Shown in pieces: positions 40,701 to 49,569 of a stretch of DNA of 50,407 bases. The notes beneath the pieces were generated by a model that saw only the letters and a program-made list of their open reading frames with translations, had not been told where the DNA came from and ran no database searches. The stretch comes from Comamonadaceae bacterium (GTDB lineage: Bacteria; Pseudomonadota; Gammaproteobacteria; Burkholderiales; Burkholderiaceae_C). Made by a program: the position numbers and the translations under genes. Location of the stretch: contig CANBUY010000015.1 of NCBI GenBank assembly GCA_947372745.1, positions 1 through 50,407 of the forward strand. Reading direction: 5' to 3'. Numbering within the stretch: position 1 is the first letter of the stretch; every line of letters starts with the position of its first letter.

Positions 40701-41927
40701 ATGTCAACCCTGATCGTCACCCTCCCCAAAGTGCAGGCCAACCCGGCCACTTTGTTCGACTACGTGTTGAGCCCGGATGGTCAACACATCGGTGAACAGT
40801 CCAGTGCACCTGCCGCCTTGTTGCCCAAAAAGGGCAGCGCCCAAGAGGTCTTGGCGCTGGTGCCTGTGCAGTTGTTGTCGTGGCATCAGGTGCAACTACC
40901 CAAAGGCATTTTGGCGCGACGGCTTTTTCAAACCACCAGCCCCCAGCGCCTGCGCGCGGTGCTCGATGGCCTGCTGGAAGACCATCTGCTGGACGAACCC
41001 GCCCTGCTGCACTTTGCCCTCGAACCCCAGCCTCAGGCCGATGCCCCCGTGTGGGTGGCCGCCTGTGACCGGGCCTGGCTGCAAGCGGCATTGCAGGTGC
41101 TGGAACAGGCGGGCCTGCCCGTGAGCCGCATCGTGCCGGCCTTTGCCCCATCGTCTTTGGGCGAGTCTTTGCAAGTGATCGGTGAGCCCGGCCATGCGCA
41201 GATCGTCTGCACGGCGCGCGGGGGCGTTTCGGTGTGGCCGCTCTCCAAAGCCACGGTCGCCTTGTTGAGCTGGCCTGAAGATCAGCGCATCGTGGCCGAA
41301 CCCGGCGTGGCCGCGCTGGCAGAACAGTTGTTTCATCGCCCTGTAGAGCTGGCGTCAATTGCCCAACAAAGCCTGCTCGCGGCCCAGTCGCCCTGGGATC
41401 TGGCGCAGTTTGACCTGGTCAACTCCAGCCGCGCCCGAACCTGGAAACAGCTGGGCTTGGGCTTGGGTCGCTTCATGAAAGCACCCGCCTGGCGTGCAGC
41501 ACGCCTGAGCTTGCTGGCCCTGCTGCTCATTCATCTGGTGGGTTTGAACACCTGGGCCTGGAAAGAACAAGCGGCGATCAACGCCAAAAAAACGGCCATT
41601 CGGGAGGTCTTGACCCGCACCTTCCCCAGCGTGCGGGTGGTGGTGGATGCCCCCATTCAGATGAACCGCGAGTTGCTGGCGCTGCAACAAGCCAACGGCG
41701 CGGCTTCGGGGCGCGACCTGGAGTCTTTATTGGTACATTTTTCTTCTGTAGCCCCCGCTGGCTTAGCGCCTACAGCTATTGACTTTGTAGCAGGTGAGCT
41801 ACGCCTCAAAGGGGTCGCCCTTAAACCCGACGAGGTCGCAGCCATGGCTTTCAAGCTCAAACCCCGGGGTTATGGGCTCAGCACTGAAGGTGAGAGCCTG
41901 CTGATCAAACAGGTGTCTGCGCCATGA
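40701..41927 (+). CDS. gspL: Type II secretion GspL
   Basis: The 408-residue protein has an N-terminal cytoplasmic actin-like domain (about 1-240), which binds GspE, one membrane helix (about 255-277, LSLLALLLIHLVGLNTWAW) and a periplasmic ferredoxin-like domain (about 330-408). ATG 40701 is 22 bases after gspK and has no clear ribosome site. Residues about 344-364 (FSSVAPAGLAPTAIDFVAGE) come from a mini-element copy in the periplasmic domain. Confidence 0.9.
   Translation: MSTLIVTLPKVQANPATLFDYVLSPDGQHIGEQSSAPAALLPKKGSAQEVLALVPVQLLSWHQVQLPKGILARRLFQTTSPQRLRAVLDGLLEDHLLDEPALLHFALEPQPQADAPVWVAACDRAWLQAALQVLEQAGLPVSRIVPAFAPSSLGESLQVIGEPGHAQIVCTARGGVSVWPLSKATVALLSWPEDQRIVAEPGVAALAEQLFHRPVELASIAQQSLLAAQSPWDLAQFDLVNSSRARTWKQLGLGLGRFMKAPAWRAARLSLLALLLIHLVGLNTWAWKEQAAINAKKTAIREVLTRTFPSVRVVVDAPIQMNRELLALQQANGAASGRDLESLLVHFSSVAPAGLAPTAIDFVAGELRLKGVALKPDEVAAMAFKLKPRGYGLSTEGESLLIKQVSAP
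41732..41791 (-). repeat. Mini-element copy D inside gspL
   Basis: On the minus strand it begins GCTACAAAGTCAATAGCTGT, then GGCGCT-N5-AGCGGG as an inner dyad and GGGCTACAGAAG. gspL reads it on the opposite strand, in frame. Confidence 0.75.
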
Positions 41928-42397
41928 AACTTTTTACATCCCTTCAATCCCACTGGAAGACCCTCGCTACGCGTGAGCAGCGACTCTTGTTGGCTGCGCT
42001 GACCCTCATCGTGTGCGCGGCCTTGTGGTGGCTGGCTCTTGCCCCGGCACTGGCCACGCTGCGTTCGGCTGAAAGCCAGGCCCGCCTGCAAGATGCCCAG
42101 TTACAGACCATGCTGAGCCTGCAAGCCCAAGCCCAGCTGATTCAGGCGCAACCGCCGCTGCCCCCCGGTGAATCTCGTCGCCTGCTGGAGGCGACCGTCA
42201 AAGCCTTGGGCGCCACCGCTCAACTGGTGGTCATGGGCGAGCGCGCCACCCTCACCCTCAAGGGCATCTCGGCCGATGCCTTGACGCAATGCTTGGTGCA
42301 AGCCCGCCTGAATGCCCGCACCCTGCCCAGCGAAGCCCACCTCACACGCAACGCCGCCGGCACCTGGGACGGCACACTGGTGCTGAACCTGAAATGA
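41924..42397 (+). CDS. gspM: Type II secretion GspM
   Basis: A 157-residue bitopic protein: short cytoplasmic start, membrane helix (about 22-42, LLLAALTLIVCAALWWLAL), coiled-coil-like stretch (about 45-75) and a small periplasmic ferredoxin-like domain. It stabilises GspL in the platform. ATGA overlaps join it to gspL and gspN. Confidence 0.9.
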   Translation: MKLFTSLQSHWKTLATREQRLLLAALTLIVCAALWWLALAPALATLRSAESQARLQDAQLQTMLSLQAQAQLIQAQPPLPPGESRRLLEATVKALGATAQLVVMGERATLTLKGISADALTQCLVQARLNARTLPSEAHLTRNAAGTWDGTLVLNLK

Positions 42398-43182
42398 GGG
42401 CGCCAAAAACCCAAAGTCAACCTCCCTGGGCTTGGGCCTGCGCGGGTGCTTTGGTCGGCATGGTTTTGGCCCTGTTGCTTCATGCCCCGGCACATTGGTT
42501 GACCCAAAGCGTGCAGCAAGCCAGCGCGGGTCAACTACTTTTAAAAGCGCCACGCGGCACGGTCTGGCAGGGCTCGGCCCAACTGGTGCTGACCGGTGGC
42601 GTGGGCAGCACGGATGCCGCCGCGCTGCCCGGACGGCTCAGCTGGCAAATTCGACCGTCCCTGTCGGGCTTTACAGTGCAACTGCTCGCGGACTGCTGCA
42701 TGCAGCAAGCCTGGCAGCTCCATGTTCAGCCCGCCTGGGGTGGCGCCAAACTGTCGCTCTCAGACAGCTTGTCCCAATGGCCGGCGACCGTGCTGGCGGG
42801 CTTGGGCACGCCGTGGAACACGGTGCAAGCCGAGGGCCAACTCAGCTTATCAACCCAAGGCTTGTCAGCGCAATGGTCCTCTGGCGGGCTACGGCTCAGT
42901 GGGCAGGCGCAGCTTGATGCCCAACATCTGGCGTCCCGCTTGTCCACCCTGAAACCCATGGGCAGTTACCGGCTCACCCTCAGCGGCGGGCCCACGCCTG
43001 TCTTGAAACTGGAGACGCTGGAGGGCAGTTTGCAGCTCACGGGCAACGGCCAATGGGTCGGCGGCAAACTTCGTTTTGAGGGGGTGGCCAGCGCCGCACC
43101 CGAGCGCACGGAGGCGCTGGCCAATCTTTTAAATATCATCGGACGGCGCGACGGCGCGCGCGCCCTCATCAAAATAGGCTAA
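42394..43182 (+). CDS. gspN: Type II secretion GspN
   Basis: A 262-residue protein with one N-terminal membrane helix (about 10-32) and a beta-rich periplasmic body with VQQASAGQLLLKAPRGTVW and LSWQIRPSLSGF. GspN is present in only some T2SS clusters and its exact role is not established. ATG 42394 overlaps the gspM stop; gspD starts 6 bases after its stop. Confidence 0.87.
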   Translation: MRAPKTQSQPPWAWACAGALVGMVLALLLHAPAHWLTQSVQQASAGQLLLKAPRGTVWQGSAQLVLTGGVGSTDAAALPGRLSWQIRPSLSGFTVQLLADCCMQQAWQLHVQPAWGGAKLSLSDSLSQWPATVLAGLGTPWNTVQAEGQLSLSTQGLSAQWSSGGLRLSGQAQLDAQHLASRLSTLKPMGSYRLTLSGGPTPVLKLETLEGSLQLTGNGQWVGGKLRFEGVASAAPERTEALANLLNIIGRRDGARALIKIG

Positions 43183-43188
43183 TTCAGC

Positions 43189-45267
43189 ATGAAAATTTGC
43201 ACCCCCAACCTGCCCTTGCGCGCTATTTATTTAGCAGCTGCTTACGCCCTCCTGGCGGGCTCTACAGGCTTATTTTCTATAAACTCATGGGCGCAGACTC
43301 CGGCCATTCAAAAGCCGGGCGAGCCCGTCACCCTGAACTTCAGCAACGCTGAAATCGAAGCGGTGGCGCGCACCATGGCCAGCATCACCGGCGTCAATGT
43401 GGTGGTTGATCCGCGCGTTAAAGGCACGCTCAATTTGGTGACCGAAAAACCTGTGAGCCAGACGGTGGCCATGAACCAATTTTTGGCCGCGCTGCGCTTG
43501 CAGGGCTACACCATGGTGGAGTCTGCCGGGCTTTACAAAGTAGTGCCTGAGGCCGATGCCAAATTGCAAAGCGGCGGCGTCACGGTCAGTGAAGGCGGCC
43601 CGAGCAGTGGTGGTGCGGCAGGCAACCAGATCGCCACCCAAATCTTCAAGCTCAACTTCGAGTCGGCCAACAACCTGGTGCCCATCCTGCGGCCCTTGAT
43701 CAGCCCCAACAACACCATCAACGCCAACCCCGGCAACAACTCGCTGGTGATCACCGATTACTCGGACAACCTGCGCCGGATCGCCAAAATCATCGCCAGC
43801 CTGGACGTGTCAAACGCGACTGAGGTCGAAGTCATCACGCTCAAGCACGCCATTGCGGTCGACTTAGCCCCGCTGGTATTGCGCCTGATCGATTCAAGCG
43901 CCGCAGGCGCGCCTGCCGGACAGGCCGACACCTCGTTCAAGACCACACTCATGGCGGAACCCCGCGCCAACACCCTGATTTTGCGCGCCGCCAACCCGGC
44001 CCGCGTGGCGCTGGTGAAGTCGCTCATTGAGAAGCTGGACCAACCCTCCAACCAAGGCAGCAATGGCGCTGCGGGCAATATTTATGTGGTGTACCTGAAA
44101 AACGCCGATGCCACCAAACTGGCCGCCACCTTGCGTGCCGCCATCAGTGGCGAGGTTCGCACCGCCGCCGCACCAAGCGGGGCGCCCGCTACCGCCGGAG
44201 CCGCTGCCGGCCCTGCCGCGACCTCGGGCGGCCAGGTGCAGGCCGACGCCGCCACCAACTCCCTCATCATCACTGCGCCCGAGCCGCAATACCGCCAACT
44301 CCGCGCAGTGATCGACAAGCTTGATGCCCGGCGTGCGCAGGTGCTGGTGGAAAGTTTGATTGTCGAAGTCAACACCGACAAGGCCGCCGAGTTCGGCATT
44401 CAGTGGCAGGGCGCTTTGGGCAATGCGGGTGACGGCGTGATTGGTTTGATGGGCACCAACTTCGGCGCCGCCGGTAAAAACATCATCAACCTGGCCACCG
44501 GCGGTGGTGCAGTGGCGCCGGGCAAAGGTCTGAATTTGGGCGCCGCGCAGCGCACCAACGGCGTGTATGTGCTTGGCTTTTTGGCCAACTTCATGGAATC
44601 CAACGGCAGCGGCAATGTGCTGTCCACGCCAAACTTGCTGACGCTGGACAACGAGGAAGCCAAGATTGTGATTGGCGAAAACGTGCCGTTCGTGACCGGC
44701 CAATTCACCAGCACCGGGGGCGCCAGTGGCACCGTCAACCCGTTCCAAACCATCGAGCGCAAAGACGTGGGCCTGACGCTCAAGGTACGCCCACAAATCA
44801 ACGAGAACGGCACCGTCAAGCTGGTGATTTACCAGGAAACCTCCGCCGTCAAGGTGGGCACCGAGTTGGCCGCCAACGGTCCCACCACCAACAAACGCTC
44901 CATTGAGTCCACCGTGTTGGTGGATGATGGCGCCATTGTGGTGCTGGGGGGTTTGCTTGAAGATAAATACTCGGGCAACCAGGACAAGGTGCCCGGTATG
45001 AGCGATCTGCCGTTTTTTGGCAGCCTGTTCAAGAGCGAAGCCCGCTCCCGCAATAAAACCAACCTGATGGTGTTTTTGCGTCCCCTGGTGGTGCGTGACG
45101 CCGCCGCCGCCGACCGCTTGTCCACCGATCGCTACGAGTCAATGCGCTCCGGTTTGAATAATGCGCAGCCGCTAAACAACAGCGTGTTGCCTATCAATGA
45201 GTCGCCGCTCTTGCCTGCCTTGAAGGCCCCGCTGGCCGCGCCTTTGGCCATTCCCGCCAAACCTTAA
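43189..45267 (+). CDS. gspD: Type II secretion secretin GspD
   Basis: A 692-residue outer-membrane secretin. After the signal peptide come N0 (VTLNFSNAEIEAVARTMASI) and N1-N3 repeats (about 110-350, with a Gly/Ala-rich insert near 330-345), then the secretin core with ENVPFVTGQFTSTGG and LGGLLEDKYSGNQDKVPG. It forms the 15-mer channel for folded substrates. The signal peptide region (residues about 12-32) is encoded by a mini-element copy, yet still reads as a working hydrophobic core ending NSWAQ. No S-domain for a pilotin is obvious at the C terminus. Confidence 0.95.
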   Translation: MKICTPNLPLRAIYLAAAYALLAGSTGLFSINSWAQTPAIQKPGEPVTLNFSNAEIEAVARTMASITGVNVVVDPRVKGTLNLVTEKPVSQTVAMNQFLAALRLQGYTMVESAGLYKVVPEADAKLQSGGVTVSEGGPSSGGAAGNQIATQIFKLNFESANNLVPILRPLISPNNTINANPGNNSLVITDYSDNLRRIAKIIASLDVSNATEVEVITLKHAIAVDLAPLVLRLIDSSAAGAPAGQADTSFKTTLMAEPRANTLILRAANPARVALVKSLIEKLDQPSNQGSNGAAGNIYVVYLKNADATKLAATLRAAISGEVRTAAAPSGAPATAGAAAGPAATSGGQVQADAATNSLIITAPEPQYRQLRAVIDKLDARRAQVLVESLIVEVNTDKAAEFGIQWQGALGNAGDGVIGLMGTNFGAAGKNIINLATGGGAVAPGKGLNLGAAQRTNGVYVLGFLANFMESNGSGNVLSTPNLLTLDNEEAKIVIGENVPFVTGQFTSTGGASGTVNPFQTIERKDVGLTLKVRPQINENGTVKLVIYQETSAVKVGTELAANGPTTNKRSIESTVLVDDGAIVVLGGLLEDKYSGNQDKVPGMSDLPFFGSLFKSEARSRNKTNLMVFLRPLVVRDAAAADRLSTDRYESMRSGLNNAQPLNNSVLPINESPLLPALKAPLAAPLAIPAKP
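43222..43283 (+). repeat. Mini-element copy E forming the GspD signal peptide
   Basis: Starts GCTATTTATTTAGCAGCTGC, then GCC-N5-GGC as an inner dyad and TCTACAGGC, with a TTATTTTCTATAAA tail. It lies 33 bases after the gspD ATG and is read as IYLAAAYALLAGSTGLFSIN. Confidence 0.8.
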
Positions 45268-45283
45268 GCTCCTGCAGATCGCC

Positions 45284-46672
45284 ATGCGCTACCCCCTGCC
45301 CTACGCTTTTGCCCGCACCCACCAGGTCTTGCTGGAGGATGACGCCGACCAACTCACCCTGTGCCTGCACCCCCAATCTGCCCAGAGCGCCGTGGCTGAA
45401 GTGCTGCGCAAATACCCAAGCTGCGCCCTGCAGGCGCTGGCACCAGAGGCGCTCATTCAGCGCATCAGCGCGGCCTACGCGCAAGGCGAATCGAGCGCGG
45501 CCATGGTGGTCAGCGAGGTGGAGAGCGACGCTGACCTGAGCCGCATGATGCAAGACCTGCCCGCCATTGAAGACTTGCTGGAAACCTCAGACGACGCGCC
45601 CATCATCCGCATGCTCAACGCGCTTTTGACGCAGGCCGCCCGCGACGGCGCCAGCGACATCCACATCGAGCCCTACGAGCGCCATTCGGTGGTGCGCTTT
45701 CGGGTGGACGGCACGCTGCGCGAAGTGGTGCAGCCCAACCGCGCCCTGCACGCAGCGCTGATTTCGCGCCTCAAAATCATGGCCGACCTCGACATTGCCG
45801 AGCGCCGCCTGCCGCAAGACGGCCGTATCTCGCTGCGTATTGGCACCCGCGCCGTGGACGTGCGTGTGAGCACGCTGCCCAGCGCCCACGGGGAGCGCGC
45901 CGTGCTGCGCTTGCTGGACAAATCAGAAGGCAAACTGAGCCTGGAAGGCCTGGGCATGCAGGGCGAAATTCTGGCCCGTTTTCAAAAACTCATTGAGCAG
46001 CCGCACGGCATTATTTTGGTGACCGGCCCCACCGGCTCGGGCAAAACCACCACGCTCTACGCCGCCTTGAGCCGCCTCGATGCAGCCCGCAGCAACATCA
46101 TGACGGTGGAGGACCCGATTGAGTACGAGCTCTCGGGCGTGGGGCAAACGCAGGTCAACACCAAGATCGACCTGAGCTTTGCCAAAGCCTTGCGCGCCAT
46201 CCTGCGCCAGGACCCGGATGTGATCATGATCGGTGAAATCCGCGACTTTGAGACCGCACAAATTGCCATTCAGGCCTCGCTCACCGGCCACCTGGTGCTG
46301 GCTACCCTGCACACCAACGACGCCACCAGCGCCGTGACGCGCCTGACCGACATGGGCGTGGAGCCGTTTTTGCTCAGCTCCTCGCTCTTGGGTGTGCTGG
46401 CGCAGCGCTTGTTGCGCAAGCTCTGTAAAACCTGTGACGGCGCAGGCTGCTCGGCCTGCGGCCAAACCGGCTATTCGGGGCGCAGCGGCGTGTTCGAGTT
46501 GCTCGTCACCGACGACGCCATTCGCGCCCAAATCCACAACCGCGCGTCTGAGGCCGACATCCGCCAAGCCGCATTAATCGGTGGCATGGCCCTGATGCGT
46601 GAAGACGGCGAGCGACTGGTTCAGATGGGCCTGACCTCCCGAGAAGAACTCATCCGCGTCACCCGCGACTAA
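45284..46672 (+). CDS. gspE: Type II secretion ATPase GspE
   Basis: The 462-residue ATPase has an N1E-type domain (about 1-120), Walker A GPTGSGKTTTLYAAL near 248, an Asp-box (MTVEDPIEYEL), Walker B MIGEIRDFETAQI and a His-box (ATLHTNDATSA). It drives pseudopilus growth from the cytoplasm. The zinc-binding tetra-Cys loop is compact, LCKTCDGAGCSACGQTGY (C-x2-C-x4-C-x2-C, residues about 380-391), much shorter than in classical GspE. It starts 16 bases after gspD and precedes gspF by 7 bases. Confidence 0.95.
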   Translation: MRYPLPYAFARTHQVLLEDDADQLTLCLHPQSAQSAVAEVLRKYPSCALQALAPEALIQRISAAYAQGESSAAMVVSEVESDADLSRMMQDLPAIEDLLETSDDAPIIRMLNALLTQAARDGASDIHIEPYERHSVVRFRVDGTLREVVQPNRALHAALISRLKIMADLDIAERRLPQDGRISLRIGTRAVDVRVSTLPSAHGERAVLRLLDKSEGKLSLEGLGMQGEILARFQKLIEQPHGIILVTGPTGSGKTTTLYAALSRLDAARSNIMTVEDPIEYELSGVGQTQVNTKIDLSFAKALRAILRQDPDVIMIGEIRDFETAQIAIQASLTGHLVLATLHTNDATSAVTRLTDMGVEPFLLSSSLLGVLAQRLLRKLCKTCDGAGCSACGQTGYSGRSGVFELLVTDDAIRAQIHNRASEADIRQAALIGGMALMREDGERLVQMGLTSREELIRVTRD

Positions 46673-46679
46673 CCCACCC

Positions 46680-47936
46680 ATGCCTGTTTATTCATTTGAA
46701 GCCCTCACCTCGGAGGGGAAACTCCGCAAAGGGGTGATTGAGGCGGACTCAGCCAAGGGCGCGCGGGGGTTGTTGCGGGGGCAAGCTTTGGTGCCGCTCA
46801 AGGTGGAGGCACTGGGTGCGCCTTCGGGCTCAATGGCGATCCCTGACAGTGCAGGCGACAGCGCAAGCTCGGGGCAAGGACTGAGAATTTTCAAGCGTCG
46901 CGTGTTCAACGCCACCGGGCTGGGTGTGTGGACGCGCCAATTGGCAGGGCTGGTGTCTTCGGGCTTGCCGCTGGAGCGGGCGCTGAGCAGCTTGTCGGAA
47001 GAAGCCCAGACCGAGCCAGAACGCCATTTGGTGGCGACCCTAAGGGCTGAAGTCAACGGCGGCTCGACCTTTGCCCGGGCGCTGGGGCAACACCCGGCTG
47101 AGTTTTCAGCTATTTTTGTGGCGGTCATTGGGGCTGGGGAGCAAAGTGGCAATCTGGGCTTGGTGCTCGAGCGTCTGGCCGACGACCTTGAAGAACAACA
47201 AGCCTTGAAGTCCAAACTGATCGGCGCGGCGCTGTACCCGGCCATCGTGACACTGGTGGCGATTGCCATCGTGATGTTTTTGGTGACCTACGTGGTGCCG
47301 CAAGTGGCGCATGTTTTTGCCGGCAGCAAAAGGGCCTTGCCCATCCTGACAGTGCTCATGATTGGCCTGAGCGACTTCGTGCGAAGCTACATTTGGCTGA
47401 TGCTGATTGCTATGGTAGTAATAGCTGGCCTAACACGCTGGGCCTTATCAAAAACCCTATTTCGTGAAAAGTTTGACGCCGCTTGGCTCAACCTGCCCAT
47501 TCTGGGCAAGCTCTCGCGCAGTTTCAACACCGCGCGCTTTGCCAGCACGCTGGCGATGCTGGTCGCCGCAGGCGTGCCGATTTTGAAAGCCTTGCAAGCC
47601 GCGGCCGAAACGCTGTCCAACCAAGCCATGCGCACTGATGCGCTGGACGCGTTGGTGCTGGTGCGCGAGGGCGCGCCGCTGGCCTCCGCCTTGGCGCAAA
47701 AGAAGCGTTTTCCGGGCTTGTTGTCGATGTTTGCCCGACTGGGCGAGCAAACCGGCCAACTGCCGCTCATGCTGTCACGCGCCGCCAAGCAACTGAGCAA
47801 CGACGTGTCACGCCGCGCCATGGCCCTGGCCACCCTGCTAGAGCCGCTGCTGATTGTGGCGATGGGCGTGGTGGTGATGCTGATCGTGCTGGCGGTGCTG
47901 CTGCCCATTATTCAAATGAATCAACTGGTCAAGTAA
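46680..47936 (+). CDS. gspF: Type II secretion inner-membrane protein GspF
   Basis: The 418-residue platform protein has two tandem GspF domains (about 80-195 and 285-400), each with the FVAVIGAGEQSGNLG or FARLGEQTGQLP motif, and three membrane helices. Residues about 244-263 (AMVVIAGLTRWALSKTLFRE) come from a mini-element copy and now form part of the second membrane helix and the loop after it. It is the last gsp gene, and no clear terminator follows. Confidence 0.94.
   Translation: MPVYSFEALTSEGKLRKGVIEADSAKGARGLLRGQALVPLKVEALGAPSGSMAIPDSAGDSASSGQGLRIFKRRVFNATGLGVWTRQLAGLVSSGLPLERALSSLSEEAQTEPERHLVATLRAEVNGGSTFARALGQHPAEFSAIFVAVIGAGEQSGNLGLVLERLADDLEEQQALKSKLIGAALYPAIVTLVAIAIVMFLVTYVVPQVAHVFAGSKRALPILTVLMIGLSDFVRSYIWLMLIAMVVIAGLTRWALSKTLFREKFDAAWLNLPILGKLSRSFNTARFASTLAMLVAAGVPILKALQAAAETLSNQAMRTDALDALVLVREGAPLASALAQKKRFPGLLSMFARLGEQTGQLPLMLSRAAKQLSNDVSRRAMALATLLEPLLIVAMGVVVMLIVLAVLLPIIQMNQLVK
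47409..47467 (+). repeat. Mini-element copy F inside gspF
   Basis: Starts GCTATGGTAGTAATAGCTGG, with the CACGCTGGGCC block and an AAAACCCTATTTCG tail similar to copy A. It is in frame with gspF. Confidence 0.7.
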
Positions 47937-48052
47937 GCGCAAACCAAGAAACGAAGCCCGCGCACTCAAGGGTGCGCTGAGTCAATAACATGACGCTCCC
48001 ATGTAACCAGTTCCGTGTGAAAATTGGAACTTAATTACAAGGAGACCTTTTC

Positions 48053-49486
48053 ATGAGCAGTCGCGCGACCAAAATTGTGGCCACTTTAGGCCCCGCCTCC
48101 AGCGATCCCGCCTTGTTGGAGCAGATGATCCGGGCTGGCGTCAATGTGGTGCGTCTGAACTTCAGCCACGGCAAGGCCCAAGACCACATCGACCGCGCCC
48201 ACATGGTGCGTGAAGTGGCCCGTCGCGTCGGCCGCGAAGTCGCCATCATGGCTGACTTGCAAGGCCCCAAGATTCGGGTCGGCAAATTTGCCGACAGTAA
48301 AGTGATGCTGGAGCCTGGTCAAAAATTTATTCTCGATGCCGCACGCGTTGAGTTGGGTGACATCGACGCCGTGGGCCTGGACTACAAAGCCCTGCCCAGT
48401 GAAGTGAAATCGGGCGATGTGCTTTTGCTCAATGACGGCCTGATCGTGATCACGGTCGATTTCGTCAAAGGTGAGCAGGTGCACACCACCGTCAAACTCG
48501 GCGGTGAGTTGTCCAACAACAAGGGCATCAACAAACAAGGGGGGGGCCTCACCGCCCCGGCCTTGACCGCCAAAGACATGGACGACATTCGCACGGCCAT
48601 GAGTTTTCAGGCCGACTACGTGGCTGTGAGCTTTCCCAAAAATGCCACCGACATGGAAATGGCGCGCCAACTCTGCAACGTGGCGGCCGCTGATTACGGC
48701 CACAAGCCCGGCATGATCGCCAAAATCGAGCGCGCCGAAGCTATTCCTCGCCTGCTTGAAATCTTGTTGGCCAGTGACGGCATCATGGTCGCCCGGGGTG
48801 ACTTGGCGGTGGAAGTCGGCAACGCGGCGGTGCCTGCGCTGCAAAAACGCATGATCAAACTGGCCCGCGAGCACGACAAAGTTGTGATCACCGCCACGCA
48901 GATGATGGAATCCATGATCACCAACCCGGTGCCTACCCGCGCTGAGGTGAGCGATGTGGCCAATGCCGTGCTGGACGGCACCGACGCCGTGATGTTGTCG
49001 GCCGAAACCGCCTCGGGCAAGTTCCCGCTTGAAACCGTGATCGAGATGGCCAATATTTGCCGGGTGGCCGAAGAGAACGAAAACTTCAAACTGGAATCCG
49101 ATTTTTCAGGCAAAACCTTCAGCCGCATCGACCAGTCGATTGCGATGGGGGCGCTGTTTACCGCGCACCACTTGGGCGCCAAAGCCATTGTGGCGATGAC
49201 CGACAGCGGCTCCACCGCGCTGTGGATGAGCCGCCACCTGATTCAGGTGCCTATTTACGCCATCACCTCCAAAGTGGCCACGCAACGCAAAATGGCCTTG
49301 TTCCGCAACGTGCGCCCCCTCTTTGTGGACACCAGCACCGACCGCGACACGGCCTTGAACCAAGCTGAAAGCCACCTGAAAAACAAAGGTATTGTGCAAA
49401 AGGGTGACGTCTACGCCATCACCTGTGGCGAGCCCATGGGCACGCCCGGCGGCACCAATATGCTCAAGCTTTGCCAGGTCCAGTAA
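48053..49486 (+). CDS. pyk: Pyruvate kinase
   Basis: A 477-residue pyruvate kinase with KIVATLGPASSDP, VVRLNFSHG, DLQGPKIRVG, MVARGDLAVEVG and the TATQMMESMI and AVMLSAETASGKFP motifs that bind substrate and metal. It makes pyruvate and ATP from phosphoenolpyruvate and ADP. AAGGAG sits 8 bases before the ATG, one of the strongest ribosome sites in the window. fba follows after 83 bases, so two glycolytic genes are adjacent. Confidence 0.97.
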   Translation: MSSRATKIVATLGPASSDPALLEQMIRAGVNVVRLNFSHGKAQDHIDRAHMVREVARRVGREVAIMADLQGPKIRVGKFADSKVMLEPGQKFILDAARVELGDIDAVGLDYKALPSEVKSGDVLLLNDGLIVITVDFVKGEQVHTTVKLGGELSNNKGINKQGGGLTAPALTAKDMDDIRTAMSFQADYVAVSFPKNATDMEMARQLCNVAAADYGHKPGMIAKIERAEAIPRLLEILLASDGIMVARGDLAVEVGNAAVPALQKRMIKLAREHDKVVITATQMMESMITNPVPTRAEVSDVANAVLDGTDAVMLSAETASGKFPLETVIEMANICRVAEENENFKLESDFSGKTFSRIDQSIAMGALFTAHHLGAKAIVAMTDSGSTALWMSRHLIQVPIYAITSKVATQRKMALFRNVRPLFVDTSTDRDTALNQAESHLKNKGIVQKGDVYAITCGEPMGTPGGTNMLKLCQVQ

Positions 49487-49525
49487 GTCTGGTGTGTGAC
49501 ACCCGAGGGTAAAATCCGAGGCATA

Positions 49526-49551
49526 GGTAAATAGTTACCACTTGGTTACCA
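49526..49551. promoter_or_regulatory. Repeated GTTACCA / palindromic sites before fba
   Basis: GGTAA-ATAG-TTACC (49526-49539) is a perfect short dyad, GTTACCA occurs twice (49534-49540 and 49545-49551), and GGTTACC is itself nearly palindromic. The cluster lies 19 bases before the fba start, so an operator is plausible. Confidence 0.35.
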
Positions 49552-49569
49552 ACTTCTCAGGGGATATAA

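Noticed and set aside
47100..47130. AGCTATTTTTGTGG in gspF as another mini-element copy
   Set aside because: It encodes the conserved FVAVIGAGE motif of GspF and lacks the second dyad and tail.
47960..47977. GCGCAC-N6-GTGCGC hairpin after gspF as a terminator
   Set aside because: Short stem and no following T-run; it could be structural, but I cannot support termination.
48735..48760. GAAGCTATTCCTCGCC in pyk as a mini-element fragment
   Set aside because: It codes for a conserved pyruvate kinase segment (EAIPRLLEIL) and matches only a few bases of the consensus.
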